Shown piece by piece: positions 11,351-20,614 of a stretch of DNA of 64,000 nt. This DNA is from Lelliottia amnigena. GTDB taxonomy: Bacteria > Pseudomonadota > Gammaproteobacteria > Enterobacterales > Enterobacteriaceae. Each line of letters begins with the position of its first letter. The first letter of the stretch is position 1. A model generated the notes under the pieces. That model ran no database searches. It was not told where the DNA came from and saw nothing but the letters and a program-made list of their open reading frames with translations. Location of the stretch: contig LR134135.1 of NCBI GenBank assembly GCA_900635465.1, positions 3,658,001 through 3,722,000 on the forward strand, read 5' to 3'. The position numbers were made by a program, and so were the translations under genes.

Positions 11351-11979
11351 TTTTTCCACTCGTTTCGTAAGTCTTGATAATGCAGCTGGAGCCATTGCAA
11401 AGCGATGACAGAGGCCGCGTTGTCGATTTTCCCCTCTTTTACCCACTGGTAAGCCTGTTCCCGACTCACCACATGAACACGAATATCTTCGTTTTCATCT
11501 GCCAGACCGTGAATACCTTCCGCGATCGTGGCGTCCACTTCCCCCACCAGAATAGAAGAGCGCTCGGTGGTTCCGCCAGGGCTTGCCAGATAGCTCAGAA
11601 CGGGTTTCGTCCGGCCCACTTTCAGCCCGGCTTCTTCCTCGGCCTCACGGCGGGCGACATCCTCCGGCGTTTCACCTTCTTCGATCATACCTGCGACCAT
11701 TTCCAGCAGCCATGGGGTTTCGCTGGTATCCAGCGCCGCAATCCGTATCTGTTCAATCAATACCACTTCATCGCGCACTGGGTCAAAGGGTAGCAAGACT
11801 GCGGCATGCCCGCGCTCAAAAATTTCACGTCGAACTTCTCCGCTCATTTCACCGTTAAACAAGCGATGCCTAAAACGGTAAAGTTCCAGTGAAAAAAATC
11901 CGCTATATAACTTTTCCCGTGCAATAATTTCTACATCGTTTTTGGTGAACGTCACTGGCAATTCATCTGGTTTTTGCAT
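11347..11979 (-). CDS. nudF: ADP-ribose pyrophosphatase (Nudix)
   Basis: 210 residues. It hydrolyses ADP-ribose to AMP and ribose 5-phosphate, limiting non-enzymatic ADP-ribosylation. The Nudix box G(x5)E(x7)REUxEExGU is complete as [22 protein letters not shown] at about residues 96-117. The start [18 protein letters not shown] matches the conserved one. It is first gene of the leftward cluster ending with parE and is divergent from tolC. The 200-base gap to tolC should hold both promoters. Confidence 0.96.
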   Translation of the reverse strand: MQKPDELPVTFTKNDVEIIAREKLYSGFFSLELYRFRHRLFNGEMSGEVRREIFERGHAAVLLPFDPVRDEVVLIEQIRIAALDTSETPWLLEMVAGMIEEGETPEDVARREAEEEAGLKVGRTKPVLSYLASPGGTTERSSILVGEVDATIAEGIHGLADENEDIRVHVVSREQAYQWVKEGKIDNAASVIALQWLQLHYQDLRNEWKK

Positions 11980-12079
11980 AACGGTTTCCTGGTCATAATC
12001 ATGATGAAATTATGAATTTCAAGGCTGTTTGGCTGCCGTTTCAAAGGCTATATGATAGATTGATGCAAATTACAGCCGG

Positions 12080-12098
12080 ATGGCACGTAACGCCAACC
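12080..12098 (+). promoter_or_regulatory. Candidate marbox (MarA/SoxS/Rob site) upstream of tolC
   Basis: ATGGCACGTAACGCCAACC matches the marbox consensus AYnGCACnnWnnRYYAAAY at all but one specified position. It lies about 85-100 bases before the tolC start, where E. coli tolC is known to have a mar/sox/rob-responsive box. It predicts induction of the efflux channel by MarA-type activators. Confidence 0.75.
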
Positions 12099-12181
12099 TT
12101 TTGGTGTGGATGATTCTGTTAGAATCGGCAAATATTTTTAACGAGATCAGCGCTAATACTGCTTCACAACAAGGAATGCAA

Positions 12182-13666
12182 ATGAAGAAATTGCTCCCCA
12201 TCCTTATCGGCCTGAGCCTGACGGGCTTCAGCGCGATGAGCCAGGCAGAAAACCTGTTACAGGTTTATCAGCAAGCACGTCTGAGCAACCCTGAGCTGCG
12301 TAAGTCGGCTGCCGATCGTGATGCTGCGTTCGAAAAAATTAACGAAGCACGCAGCCCGTTGCTGCCGCAGTTGGGCTTAGGTGCAGATTATACCTACGGC
12401 AATGGCTTCCGTGATAGCAACGGTGTTAACTCCAACACCACCGGCGCATCTCTGCAATTAACGCAAACCTTGTTTGATATGTCCAAGTGGCGTGCGCTGA
12501 GTCTTCAAGAGAAAAGCGCGGGCATTCAGGACGTCACCTACCAGACGGATCAGCAATCACTGATCCTGAACACCGCGACGGCGTACTTCAACGTGTTGAG
12601 CGCGATCGATTCGCTCTCCTACACCGAAGCGCAGAAACAAGCAGTTTATCGTCAGCTGGATCAAACCACGCAGCGTTTTAACGTAGGCCTGGTCGCAATC
12701 ACTGACGTGCAGAACGCCCGCTCCCAATACGACACCGTACTGGCGAACGAAGTGACCGCGCGTAATAACCTTGATAACGCGCTGGAATCTCTGCGTCAGG
12801 TGACGGGCAATTACTATCCTGAACTGGCTTCGTTGAACGTCGACAACTTCAAAACGGATAAACCGCAGGCCGTTAACGCCCTGCTGAAAGAAGCAGAAAA
12901 CCGCAACCTGGCGCTGTTACAGGCACGTCTGAGCCAGGATCTGGCACGCGAACAAATCCGTCAGGCCCAGGATGGTCACCTGCCAACCCTGAGTCTTACG
13001 GCGTCCAGTGCCGTCACGGACACCTCTTATAGCGGTTCTAAAACGGGCGGCGCCAATGCTTCGCAGTTTGACGACAGCAATGTGGGCCAAAATAAAGTGG
13101 GCCTGAGCTTCTCCATGCCGCTGTATCAGGGCGGTATGGTTAACTCTCAGGTAAAACAAGCTCAGTACAACTTCGTTGGCGCAAGCGAACAGCTGGAAAG
13201 CGCGCACCGCAACGTGGTGCAGACCGTGCGCTCTTCGTTCAACAACGTGAATGCCTCTATCAGCAGCATCAACGCCTACAAACAGGCGGTAGTGTCGGCG
13301 CAGAGTTCATTGGACGCATCAGAAGCCGGTTATTCGGTCGGTACGCGTACCATTGTTGACGTGCTGGATGCGACCACCACGCTGTTTAACGCCAAACAAC
13401 AGCTCTCCAACGCACGTTACAACTACCTGATTAACCAGCTGAATATTAAATCAGCTCTGGGTACGCTGAACGAGCAGGATCTGCAGATGCTGAACAGTAC
13501 GCTGGGCAAGCCAATTCCGACAACGCCTGAAAACGTGGCGCCGGAAAACCCACAGCAGGACGCCAGCGCTGATGGCTATAACGCCAACGGTGCCGCCCCT
13601 GTTGCACAGCCCGCAGCGGCTCGCACGACCACCAAAAACTCAGCCGGTAACCCGTTCCGTAACTGA
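12182..13666 (+). CDS. tolC: Outer-membrane efflux channel TolC
   Basis: 494 residues from MKKLLPILIG; an in-frame ATG two codons earlier (12176) is possible. AAGGA at 12171-12175 is well spaced for the 12182 start. The signal peptide ends at FSAMSQA-ENL. Two tandem OEP repeats follow, with the characteristic TAYFNVL, RFNVGLVAITDVQNARSQYD, LSFSMPLYQGG and GYSVGTRTIVDVLDATTTL. The trimer spans the outer membrane and periplasm as common exit duct for AcrAB-type pumps and type I secretion. Upstream is a marbox; ygiB and ygiC follow on the same strand. Confidence 0.98.
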   Translation: MKKLLPILIGLSLTGFSAMSQAENLLQVYQQARLSNPELRKSAADRDAAFEKINEARSPLLPQLGLGADYTYGNGFRDSNGVNSNTTGASLQLTQTLFDMSKWRALSLQEKSAGIQDVTYQTDQQSLILNTATAYFNVLSAIDSLSYTEAQKQAVYRQLDQTTQRFNVGLVAITDVQNARSQYDTVLANEVTARNNLDNALESLRQVTGNYYPELASLNVDNFKTDKPQAVNALLKEAENRNLALLQARLSQDLAREQIRQAQDGHLPTLSLTASSAVTDTSYSGSKTGGANASQFDDSNVGQNKVGLSFSMPLYQGGMVNSQVKQAQYNFVGASEQLESAHRNVVQTVRSSFNNVNASISSINAYKQAVVSAQSSLDASEAGYSVGTRTIVDVLDATTTLFNAKQQLSNARYNYLINQLNIKSALGTLNEQDLQMLNSTLGKPIPTTPENVAPENPQQDASADGYNANGAAPVAQPAAARTTTKNSAGNPFRN

Positions 13667-13672
13667 TGTTAA

Positions 13673-13702
13673 AACCCGGTCTATGGCTCCATAGGCCGGG
13701 TT
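13673..13702 (+). terminator. Hairpin after tolC
   Basis: AACCCGGtCTATGG-ct-CCATAGgCCGGGTT forms a long near-perfect stem directly after the tolC stop. No long T tract follows, so it may be an attenuating or 3'-protective hairpin allowing some read-through into ygiB-ygiC. Confidence 0.6.
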
Positions 13703-13842
13703 AGCTCTGCTCCAGTCGACATATAAACGTAAGCCAACGTAAAGATCCCCCTGACGCTCCCTCTGCGCTTCATTTTCAACCACTCATCCTCTATCCTAAG
13801 CCTTATTTCCTATGTAATACCACTGGGTCCTGGAAGACAAAA

Positions 13843-14508
13843 ATGAAACGGACAAAAACGATTAATCACGCCTCGTTCCGCAAAAACTGGAACGCACGCC
13901 ATCTCACTCCGGTCGCTCTGGCGATCACCGCCGTATTTTTGCTGGCGGGATGTGAGCAAGCCGACGAAACGGTATCGATGTATCAGAATGCCGATGACTG
14001 CTCAAGCGCCACCGGCAAAAGCGCAGAATGTACCACTGCATACAACAATGCGCTGAAAGAAGCCGAACGCACTGCGCCGAAATATGCGACGCGTGAAGAC
14101 TGTATCGCCGAATTCGGTGAAGGTCAGTGTCAGCAAGCGCCTGCACAGGCAGGCATGGCGCCAGAAAACCAGGCGCAAGCACAATCCAGCGGCAGCTTCT
14201 GGATGCCGCTGATGGCGGGCTACATGATGGGCCGTATGATGGGCGGCGGCGCGGGCTTCCAGCAGCAGCCTCTGTTCAGCTCTAAAAATCCAAATAGCCC
14301 GGCTTACGGTAAATACACCGACGCCAGCGGCAAAGGCTACGGTGCTGCACAGCCAGGCCGCACTGCGACCGTTCCAAAAACCGCCATGGCACCAAAACCG
14401 GCAACCACCAGCACCGTGACGCGTGGCGGGTTTGGCGACTCCGTTGCAAAACAGTCCACCATGCAGCGTAGCGCGACGGGTTCTTCCACGCGCTCAATGG
14501 GCGGCTGA
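13843..14508 (+). CDS. ygiB: DUF1190 family protein YgiB
   Basis: 221 residues. The N-terminus has a positively charged leader, then a hydrophobic stretch ending in LLAGC with Cys at about 37, a lipobox-like site, so it may be an inner- or outer-membrane lipoprotein. The mature part is rich in Ala, Gly, Met and Gln, with four further cysteines (DDCSS, AECTT, EDCIA, GQCQQ) likely paired in the envelope. The C-terminal part is low complexity. The DUF1190 family has no assigned reaction. The gene ends two bases before ygiC, the usual pairing; both lie downstream of tolC. Confidence 0.92.
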   Translation: MKRTKTINHASFRKNWNARHLTPVALAITAVFLLAGCEQADETVSMYQNADDCSSATGKSAECTTAYNNALKEAERTAPKYATREDCIAEFGEGQCQQAPAQAGMAPENQAQAQSSGSFWMPLMAGYMMGRMMGGGAGFQQQPLFSSKNPNSPAYGKYTDASGKGYGAAQPGRTATVPKTAMAPKPATTSTVTRGGFGDSVAKQSTMQRSATGSSTRSMGG

Positions 14509-14510
14509 TA

Positions 14511-15671
14511 ATGGAACGAGTCAGTATTGTTGAGCGCCCGGACTGGCGCGAAAAAGCGACCGAATACGGCTTTAATTTCCACACCATGTACGGCGAACCG
14601 TACTGGTGTGAGGATGCTTACTACAAATTGACGCTCGCTCAGGTTGAGAAACTCGAAGACGTCACCGCCGAACTGCATCAGATGTGCCTCAAGGTTGTGG
14701 AAAAAGTGATTGCCAGCGATGAGCTGATGACCAAATTCCGCATCCCTAAGCATACCTGGGGCTTTGTGCGTCATGCCTGGCAGACCAATCAGCCTTCTCT
14801 CTATTCCCGCCTCGACCTGGCGTGGGATGGCGTGGGCGATCCTAAAATGCTGGAAAATAACGCAGATACCCCGACCTCACTGTATGAAGCGGCGTTCTTT
14901 CAGTACATCTGGCTTGAAGATCAGATCGCCGCGGGCAACCTGCCGGAAGGCAGCGATCAGTTCAACAGTTTGCAGGAAAAGCTGATCGAACGCTTCGCCG
15001 AGCTGCGCGAGCAGCACGGGTTCAATCTGCTGCATCTTGCGTGCTGTCGTGACACGGTTGAAGATCGTGGAACAGTGCAGTATTTGCAGGATTGCGCGGC
15101 AGAAGCGGAAGTCGCCACTGAATTTTTGTACATCGAAGATATCGGTTTAGGCGAGCGCGGACAGTTCACGGATACGCAAGATCAGGTGATTAGCAACCTG
15201 TTCAAACTCTATCCGTGGGAATTCATGCTGCGCGAAGTGTTTTCCACCAAACTGGAAGACGCAGGCGTACGCTGGCTGGAGCCTGCCTGGAAAAGCATTA
15301 TCTCCAATAAAGCGCTGCTGCCGATGCTGTGGGAGATGTTCCCCAATCACCCCAATCTGCTGCAAGCGTACTTCGCTGAAGACGATCATCCGCCGATGGA
15401 CAAATACGTCATCAAGCCGATCTTCTCACGCGAAGGGGCCAACGTTTCGATTATCGAAAACGGCAAAACCCTGGAAGCTGCCGAAGGGCCGTATGGCGAA
15501 GAAGGCATGATCGTTCAGGAGTTTTACCCGCTGCCGAAATTTGGTGACAGCTACGTCCTGATTGGAAGCTGGCTCATCAACGATCAGCCAGCCGGGATTG
15601 GCATCCGTGAAGATCGCGCGCTGATCACACAGGATCTGTCGCGCTTCTATCCGCACATTTTTGTCGAGTAA
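14511..15671 (+). CDS. ygiC: ATP-grasp ligase, glutathionylspermidine synthase C-terminal-like (YgiC)
   Basis: 386 residues homologous to the C-terminal synthetase domain of Gsp (GSP_synth family), an ATP-grasp fold that joins a carboxylate to an amine. ATP/Mg-binding segments are seen as [13 protein letters not shown] and [13 protein letters not shown]. The amidase half of Gsp is absent. The natural substrates of YgiC-type enzymes are not known. The start two bases after ygiB implies co-expression with that envelope protein. Confidence 0.93.
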   Translation: MERVSIVERPDWREKATEYGFNFHTMYGEPYWCEDAYYKLTLAQVEKLEDVTAELHQMCLKVVEKVIASDELMTKFRIPKHTWGFVRHAWQTNQPSLYSRLDLAWDGVGDPKMLENNADTPTSLYEAAFFQYIWLEDQIAAGNLPEGSDQFNSLQEKLIERFAELREQHGFNLLHLACCRDTVEDRGTVQYLQDCAAEAEVATEFLYIEDIGLGERGQFTDTQDQVISNLFKLYPWEFMLREVFSTKLEDAGVRWLEPAWKSIISNKALLPMLWEMFPNHPNLLQAYFAEDDHPPMDKYVIKPIFSREGANVSIIENGKTLEAAEGPYGEEGMIVQEFYPLPKFGDSYVLIGSWLINDQPAGIGIREDRALITQDLSRFYPHIFVE

Positions 15672-15676
15672 TATCT

Positions 15677-15706
15677 GATTCTCTCTCCCCTGTGGGAGAG
15701 AGAATC
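15677..15706. terminator. Bidirectional hairpin between ygiC and ygiD
   Basis: GATTCTCTCTCCC-ctgt-GGGAGAGAGAATC is a perfect 13-bp stem placed between two convergent genes, two bases from the ygiD stop. It lacks a clear T tract but likely ends or protects both mRNAs. Confidence 0.7.
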
Positions 15707-15707
15707 A

Positions 15708-16496
15708 TTACCCCACCTGCACTGACAACATACTGAGACTGCCCATCTCAATGCCGTCCACCGGTATGCTCACTGGCTCCTGACCATCCCACGCCCCCAG
15801 AACATACAGCAGCGGTAAAAAGTGTTCCGCCGTCGGGTTAGACAGTGAACCGCCTTCATGATCTAGGTAATTCACCAGCGGATGCTCTTCCACCGGGCCC
15901 TGCCAGGTTAAATTCGCTTTGACAAAATCATTGAACGATGTGGCCCATGGATACGGGGTATTTTCACCGTGCCAGCGCGCCGTGCGCAGGTTATGAACCA
16001 CGTTACCACTGGCGACCAGCATGATGCCTTCATCGCGCAGCTTCGCCAGTTTGCGCCCCATCTCTAAATGCCACGCTGCCGGTTTGGTGCTGTCGATACT
16101 CAACTGCACCATCGGGATATCAGCATCCGGATACATTTTGATCAGCACGCCCCACGAACCATGGTCAAAGCCCCAGGCTTCTTTATCCAACGTGACCGGT
16201 ACGGGAGCCAGAAGATCCACCAGCTGCTGCGCAAGCTCAGGCGATCCTGGCGCGGGATAATGCGTGTCATACAGCGCCTGAGGGAAACCGCCAAAATCAT
16301 GAATGGTTTTAGGCGCTTCCATTGCCGTCACGCCAGTGCCTCGCGTAAACCAGTGTGCAGACACCACCACGATCGCTTTTGGACGCGGCAACGTCTCACC
16401 CAGATCACGCCAGGCACGCGTATAAACGTTATCTTCCAGGACGTTCATCGGGCTACCGTGGCCCAAAAACAGTGCTGGCATACGAGAAGAAGTCAT
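15708..16496 (-). CDS. ygiD: 4,5-DOPA-extradiol-dioxygenase-type enzyme YgiD
   Basis: 262 residues of the LigB-type class III extradiol ring-cleavage dioxygenase family. Metal ligands lie in FLGHGSPMN near the start, VVSAHWFTRG at about 46-55, and SGNVVHNLR in the C-terminal half. The E. coli protein is a zinc-binding enzyme able to open the ring of L-DOPA; its natural substrate is unknown. It is monocistronic, convergent with ygiC and divergent from zupT. Confidence 0.93.
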   Translation of the reverse strand: MTSSRMPALFLGHGSPMNVLEDNVYTRAWRDLGETLPRPKAIVVVSAHWFTRGTGVTAMEAPKTIHDFGGFPQALYDTHYPAPGSPELAQQLVDLLAPVPVTLDKEAWGFDHGSWGVLIKMYPDADIPMVQLSIDSTKPAAWHLEMGRKLAKLRDEGIMLVASGNVVHNLRTARWHGENTPYPWATSFNDFVKANLTWQGPVEEHPLVNYLDHEGGSLSNPTAEHFLPLLYVLGAWDGQEPVSIPVDGIEMGSLSMLSVQVG

Positions 16497-16692
16497 GGTG
16501 ATATCCTTACATAAGGTGTCGATTTAATAACGCTACATTACGCGCTATCGTCTGAAGATGAACTCAGATAAGCATGATGATGATCTTCAGAAATTTTGAA
16601 TGTAAGGAGTCTGTAAAGCAGAGAATGCCCTCTCGCTTTGCTGCGGATTCATTATTAGCATGGGTAAGACGCATTTTCATAAGGAGACGTGA

Positions 16693-17466
16693 ATGTCAGT
16701 ACCGCTGATTCTGACCCTACTTGCGGGGGGCGCGACCTTTATTGGTGCGATTCTTGGCGTGATCGGTCAGAAACCGTCTAACCGCGTGCTGGCGTTTTCT
16801 CTGGGTTTCGCGGCGGGGATTATGCTGTTGATTTCCCTGATGGAAATGTTGCCTGCGGCGCTTCGGACCGACGGCATGTCGCCCGTCATGGATTACGGCA
16901 TGTTTGTCGTGGGGCTGCTGGGTTATTTTGCTCTCGACAAAATGGTCCCGCACGCGCATCCACAAGATTTGATGCAGAAAAATGCTAAGCCCGTTCGCGG
17001 TAATATCAAACGTACCGCCATTTTACTGACGCTGGGCATCAGCCTGCATAACTTCCCGGAAGGGGTTGCGACTTACGTGACGGCCAGCAATAACCTCGAA
17101 CTGGGCTTTGGTATCGCGCTGGCCGTTGCTTTACACAATATTCCTGAAGGACTGGCGGTTGCGGGGCCGGTTTATGCCGCGACAGGCTCAAAACGTACGG
17201 CGATTCTGTGGGCTGGAATTTCGGGTCTGGCAGAAATTTTAGGCGGCGTGCTGGCCTGGCTGATTCTGGGCAGCATGATCTCGCCGGTAGTGATGGCTGC
17301 GATTATGGCAGCTGTGGCAGGAATTATGGTCGCATTATCGGTGGATGAACTGATGCCGCTGGCAAAAGAGATCGATCCTAACAACAACCCGAGCTACGGC
17401 GTGCTGTGCGGAATGTCGGTGATGGGATTAAGTCTGGTGCTGTTGCAAACGGCAGGATTCGGATAA
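16693..17466 (+). CDS. zupT: Zinc/divalent metal importer ZupT (ZIP family)
   Basis: 257 residues with eight predicted membrane helices. Two metal-binding helices carry the ZIP signatures LHNFPEG (helix 4) and LHNIPEGLA (helix 5). Its pore takes up Zn2+ and other divalent cations, including iron, manganese and cobalt in E. coli. The AAGGAGACGTG before the ATG is a strong ribosome-binding site. It ends at a bidirectional terminator shared with ribB. Confidence 0.97.
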   Translation: MSVPLILTLLAGGATFIGAILGVIGQKPSNRVLAFSLGFAAGIMLLISLMEMLPAALRTDGMSPVMDYGMFVVGLLGYFALDKMVPHAHPQDLMQKNAKPVRGNIKRTAILLTLGISLHNFPEGVATYVTASNNLELGFGIALAVALHNIPEGLAVAGPVYAATGSKRTAILWAGISGLAEILGGVLAWLILGSMISPVVMAAIMAAVAGIMVALSVDELMPLAKEIDPNNNPSYGVLCGMSVMGLSLVLLQTAGFG

Positions 17467-17470
17467 AAAA

Positions 17471-17495
17471 ACGCCGGGCAAACCCGGCGTTTTTC
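17471..17495. terminator. Bidirectional terminator zupT/ribB
   Basis: ACGCCGGGcaaaCCCGGCGT (17471-17490) is flanked by A6 on the left and TTTTTCTTT on the right, giving an intrinsic terminator for both convergent genes. Confidence 0.92.
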
Positions 17496-17496
17496 T

Positions 17497-18150
17497 TTAG
17501 CTGGCTTTACGCTCGTGCGCCTGGCGATACTCCACCAGATCTTCGATCGTCACCACCGGCATATTGTGCAGACGAGCAAAAGTGACACACTCCGGCGCGC
17601 GCGCCATCGTACCGTCATCATTGGTCAGTTCACACAAAACGCCTGCGGGCTTAAAGCCGGCCAGCGTCACCAGATCGATAGTCGCTTCAGTGTGACCACC
17701 GCGCGTCAACACGCCACCCGCCTGCGCGCGCAGCGGGAACACGTGGCCCGGGCGATGCAGGTCAGACGGTTTCGCGCCATCCGCAATAGCGGCGCGAACG
17801 GTCGTCAGACGGTCAGCAGCAGAAACACCGGTTGTCACGCCGTGCGCAGCTTCAATCGTCACGGTAAAACCGGTGCCAAAAGCGCTGGTGTTGTTCTCAA
17901 CCATCATTGGCAGGTCGAGTTGTTTGCGGCGTTCTTCGTTGATACACAGGCACACAATGCCGCTGCCGTGACGGATGGTCAGCGCCATCTGCTCAACGGT
18001 CATATTTTCTGCGGCGAAGATCATGTCACCTTCGTTTTCACGATGTTCATCGTCGAGCACCATCACACCGCGGCCTTCGCGCAGTGCATCAAGTGCGTGT
18101 TCAACACGTTCAATAGAAGTACCAAAAGAGGAAAGTAGCGTCTGATTCAT
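17497..18150 (-). CDS. ribB: 3,4-dihydroxy-2-butanone 4-phosphate synthase
   Basis: 217 residues. It converts ribulose 5-phosphate to L-3,4-dihydroxy-2-butanone 4-phosphate plus formate, the four-carbon arm of riboflavin synthesis. Active-site motifs are [10 protein letters not shown] (acidic loop, Mg2+), HRPGHVFPL and TRGGHTEA. This is the stand-alone enterobacterial form without a fused GTP cyclohydrolase II. It is controlled by the FMN riboswitch in its leader. Confidence 0.97.
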   Translation of the reverse strand: MNQTLLSSFGTSIERVEHALDALREGRGVMVLDDEHRENEGDMIFAAENMTVEQMALTIRHGSGIVCLCINEERRKQLDLPMMVENNTSAFGTGFTVTIEAAHGVTTGVSAADRLTTVRAAIADGAKPSDLHRPGHVFPLRAQAGGVLTRGGHTEATIDLVTLAGFKPAGVLCELTNDDGTMARAPECVTFARLHNMPVVTIEDLVEYRQAHERKAS

Positions 18151-18256
18151 GGTAAAAAAACCTCATTAACTTTATGGTTACCAGAATCAGGGCAGTCTTA
18201 GGAGCGCCGTATAAGCGGCAAAAAGATAACGTGAGCGGGCCATGCCCGACTTGATC

Positions 18257-18405
18257 GTTACTCTCTCCCATCCGGACTTTAACCGTCGGCTCCGGAATTA
18301 CACCGGATCTGCTGACCTTTACGTTTTCACCTAAAGCGCTCGCGGGCTTTCAGCGCAAGGCTGATTTACCGCCGGTGGGGAATTTCGCCCCGCCCTGAGA
18401 ATAAG
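18257..18405 (-). promoter_or_regulatory. FMN riboswitch (RFN element) of ribB
   Basis: Read on the minus strand, the leader holds the conserved RFN boxes: CTCAGGGCGGGGCGAAATTC, then CCCCACCGGCGGTAAATC, then AGGTCAGCAGATCCGGTG, then CCGACGGTTAAAGTCCGGAT and GGGAGAGAG. The closing stem and multi-branch layout match the family. FMN binding should reduce ribB expression. It lies about 107-255 bases before the ribB start. Confidence 0.95.
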
Positions 18406-18585
18406 CGAGATAACTATAACGCTATTGATTAACCCGGGCAATGCATAAGCTTCAAACAATTCTGGTTTATATAATTCCTTCAGCACCCTGCGCTGAGTTA
18501 TCTGCGACCTGAATGATTTTGTGTATCTGAGAAGAAATTACACGCTACAATGGTCGCTAACACCTTCTGATCAAGGGAAACGACA

Positions 18586-18882
18586 ATGATTGACCCGAAA
18601 AAAATTGAACAAATTGCCCGTCAGGTTCATGAGTCCATGCCAAAAGGCATTCGTGAGTTTGGTGATGACGTCGAAAAGAAAATTCGCCAGGTGTTGCAGT
18701 CACAGCTGACGCGTCTTGATCTGGTGAGCCGCGAAGAGTTTGATGTGCAAACTCAAGTCCTGTTACGCACCCGCGAAAAAATCGCGCTGCTGGAACAGCG
18801 TCTGACCGAGCTTGAAAATCGCGGTACGACAGCTGAAGTGAAACCGGCTCCGGCGATCCCACCGGTAGACGAAGCGGAATAA
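18586..18882 (+). CDS. ubiK: Ubiquinone biosynthesis accessory factor UbiK
   Basis: 98 residues starting [19 protein letters not shown]. It is a small helical protein (formerly YqiC, BMFP family) with a C-terminal coiled coil (about 50-82, [18 protein letters not shown]) that trimerises. It assists the Ubi protein complex in aerobic ubiquinone synthesis together with UbiJ. The tail is Pro/Ala rich. It is monocistronic and divergent from ribB; the gene is usually named yqiC. Confidence 0.94.
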   Translation: MIDPKKIEQIARQVHESMPKGIREFGDDVEKKIRQVLQSQLTRLDLVSREEFDVQTQVLLRTREKIALLEQRLTELENRGTTAEVKPAPAIPPVDEAE

Positions 18883-18961
18883 TCTGCGCACGTCTTGGGG
18901 ATGTGCGGCCTTATGCCCTCACCCCGCTCTCTCCCCACTGAGAGAGGGAGAAAGAAAAACG

Positions 18962-18984
18962 AACGGGCCGCGCGGCCCGTTTTT
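18962..18984. terminator. Bidirectional terminator ubiK/hldE
   Basis: AACGGGCCGCGCGGCCCGTT is a perfect GC-rich palindrome flanked by A's on the left and T's on the right. A second hairpin-forming repeat (CTCTCCCcactGAGAGAGGGAG) precedes it at about 18929-18952. Confidence 0.9.
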
Positions 18985-19007
18985 ATTATCCTGAATGCAT
19001 GCCCGAC

Positions 19008-20438
19008 TTACTGGCTGTCTTTCTGGATCTTCTTAATGATGTTAGTGGTTGAACACCCATCTTCAAAATTCAGCACCATCACTTCGCCGCCGTTTGCCCA
19101 AACCTCTTCGCTGCCCGCGATTTGCTCCGGCTTATAATCTCCACCCTTCACCAGCAGATCGGGCAGAATTCCGGCAATCAGGCGCTGCGGGGTGTCTTCT
19201 TCAAATGAGACCACCCAGTCTACGGCTTCCAGCGCGCCGAGGACGATCATGCGCTGCTCCAGCGGATTCACCGGACGCGTTTCACCTTTGAGACGTTTTG
19301 TGGATGCATCGCTATTCACCGCCACAATCAGACGATCGCCAAGCTTGCGCGCGTTCGCCAGGTAGGAAACATGGCCCGCGTGCAGAATGTCGAATACGCC
19401 GTTGGTCATGACGACTTTCTCGCCGCGCTTACGCGCCGCCGCGACGGCCACTTTCAGCTCGTCTTCACTCATCACGCCAAAGCCGGTATCAGCCCGACCG
19501 CGCACCGCGTTTTCCAGCTCAATCGGAGAAACGGTTGATGTACCGAGTTTACCCACGACCACACCGGCGGCCGCGTTAGCGAAATAGCACGCCTCTTCCA
19601 GAGAGTTGCCCGCCGCCAGCGTTGCCGCCAGGACGCCAATCACCGTATCGCCTGCACCGGTCACATCATAAACTTCCTGCGCCTGCGTTGGCATATGCAG
19701 CGGCGGTTTACCCGGCTGTAACAGCGTCATGCCTTGTTCGGAACGGGTGACCAACAGCGCGGAGAAGTCGAAATCAGCGATGATTTTCATCCCGCGCTCA
19801 ACGATCTCTTCTTCGTTTTTGCACTTGCCGGCAACCGCTTCAAATTCGGACAAGTTTGGCGTCAGGAGCGTCGCGCCGCGATAGCGCTCAAATTCCGTGC
19901 CTTTTGGGTCGATTAAGACCGGAACGCCCGCTTTTCGCGCCAGCTGGATCATCTGCTGCACGCTGGCCAACGCGCCCTTAGCGTAGTCAGACAGTACCAG
20001 CGCGCCAATGCTGCCCAATGCCTGCGCAATGCGCTCGTGCATCGGCTCAGGATCGACGCCTTCAAAACCTTCTTCAAAGTCGAGGCGGATCAGCTGCTGG
20101 TTACGCGAAAGCACGCGCAGCTTAGTGATTGTCGGATGCGTTGGCACAGAAACGAAATCACACTTCACGTTAACGTCGGCCAGCGTTTTGCTAAGCGCAC
20201 GCGCCGCGTCGTCAATGCCCGTCAAGCCAACCAGACGCGAATGCGCGCCCAGAGAGGCAATATTCATCGCCACGTTTGCCGCGCCGCCAGGACGCTCCTC
20301 AATGGTGTCCACTTTGACAACCGGGACCGGTGCCTCAGGGGAAATGCGGCTGGTCGGCCCGTACCAGTAGCGGTCCAGCATCACATCACCGACAACCATA
20401 ACTCCAGCACGTTCGAACTCTGGCAGTGTTACTTTCAT
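19008..20438 (-). CDS. hldE: Bifunctional heptose 7-phosphate kinase / heptose 1-phosphate adenylyltransferase
   Basis: 476 residues. It makes ADP-D-glycero-beta-D-manno-heptose for the LPS inner core. The N-terminal PfkB-type kinase (about 1-318) has [10 protein letters not shown] and the anion-hole motif DVTGAGDTV. The C-terminal nucleotidyltransferase (about 344-476) has [16 protein letters not shown] with the HxGH-type adenylyl site. It is upstream-linked to glnE on the same strand, as in E. coli (hldE-glnE-ygiF order), but an ERIC element separates the two here. Confidence 0.97.
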   Translation of the reverse strand: MKVTLPEFERAGVMVVGDVMLDRYWYGPTSRISPEAPVPVVKVDTIEERPGGAANVAMNIASLGAHSRLVGLTGIDDAARALSKTLADVNVKCDFVSVPTHPTITKLRVLSRNQQLIRLDFEEGFEGVDPEPMHERIAQALGSIGALVLSDYAKGALASVQQMIQLARKAGVPVLIDPKGTEFERYRGATLLTPNLSEFEAVAGKCKNEEEIVERGMKIIADFDFSALLVTRSEQGMTLLQPGKPPLHMPTQAQEVYDVTGAGDTVIGVLAATLAAGNSLEEACYFANAAAGVVVGKLGTSTVSPIELENAVRGRADTGFGVMSEDELKVAVAAARKRGEKVVMTNGVFDILHAGHVSYLANARKLGDRLIVAVNSDASTKRLKGETRPVNPLEQRMIVLGALEAVDWVVSFEEDTPQRLIAGILPDLLVKGGDYKPEQIAGSEEVWANGGEVMVLNFEDGCSTTNIIKKIQKDSQ

Positions 20439-20495
20439 TCCTGACTCCAGAAAGATTCACAATTTGCGCGCGATAATATCACAATTATCCTCTAA

Positions 20496-20606
20496 ATCAT
20501 TCGAGCGACAGGCAGGCGGCAACGCTGCGAATCCCCAGGAGCTCACTCCAGTAAATGACTGGCGTAAGCGAGGAATGCCAACGCATCTGTCGCTCGAAGG
20601 ATGACG
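20496..20606. repeat. ERIC (IRU) element between hldE and glnE
   Basis: A full-length ERIC of about 110 bases. Terminal inverted repeats ATCATTCGAGCGACAG and CTGTCGCTCGAAGGAT flank the conserved core GAATCCCCAGGAGCTCAC and AGTAAATGACTGGCGTAAGC. It sits between the co-directional glnE and hldE genes, so it would be transcribed in the glnE-hldE mRNA and may affect message stability. Confidence 0.9.
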
Positions 20607-20614
20607 GGGAAACG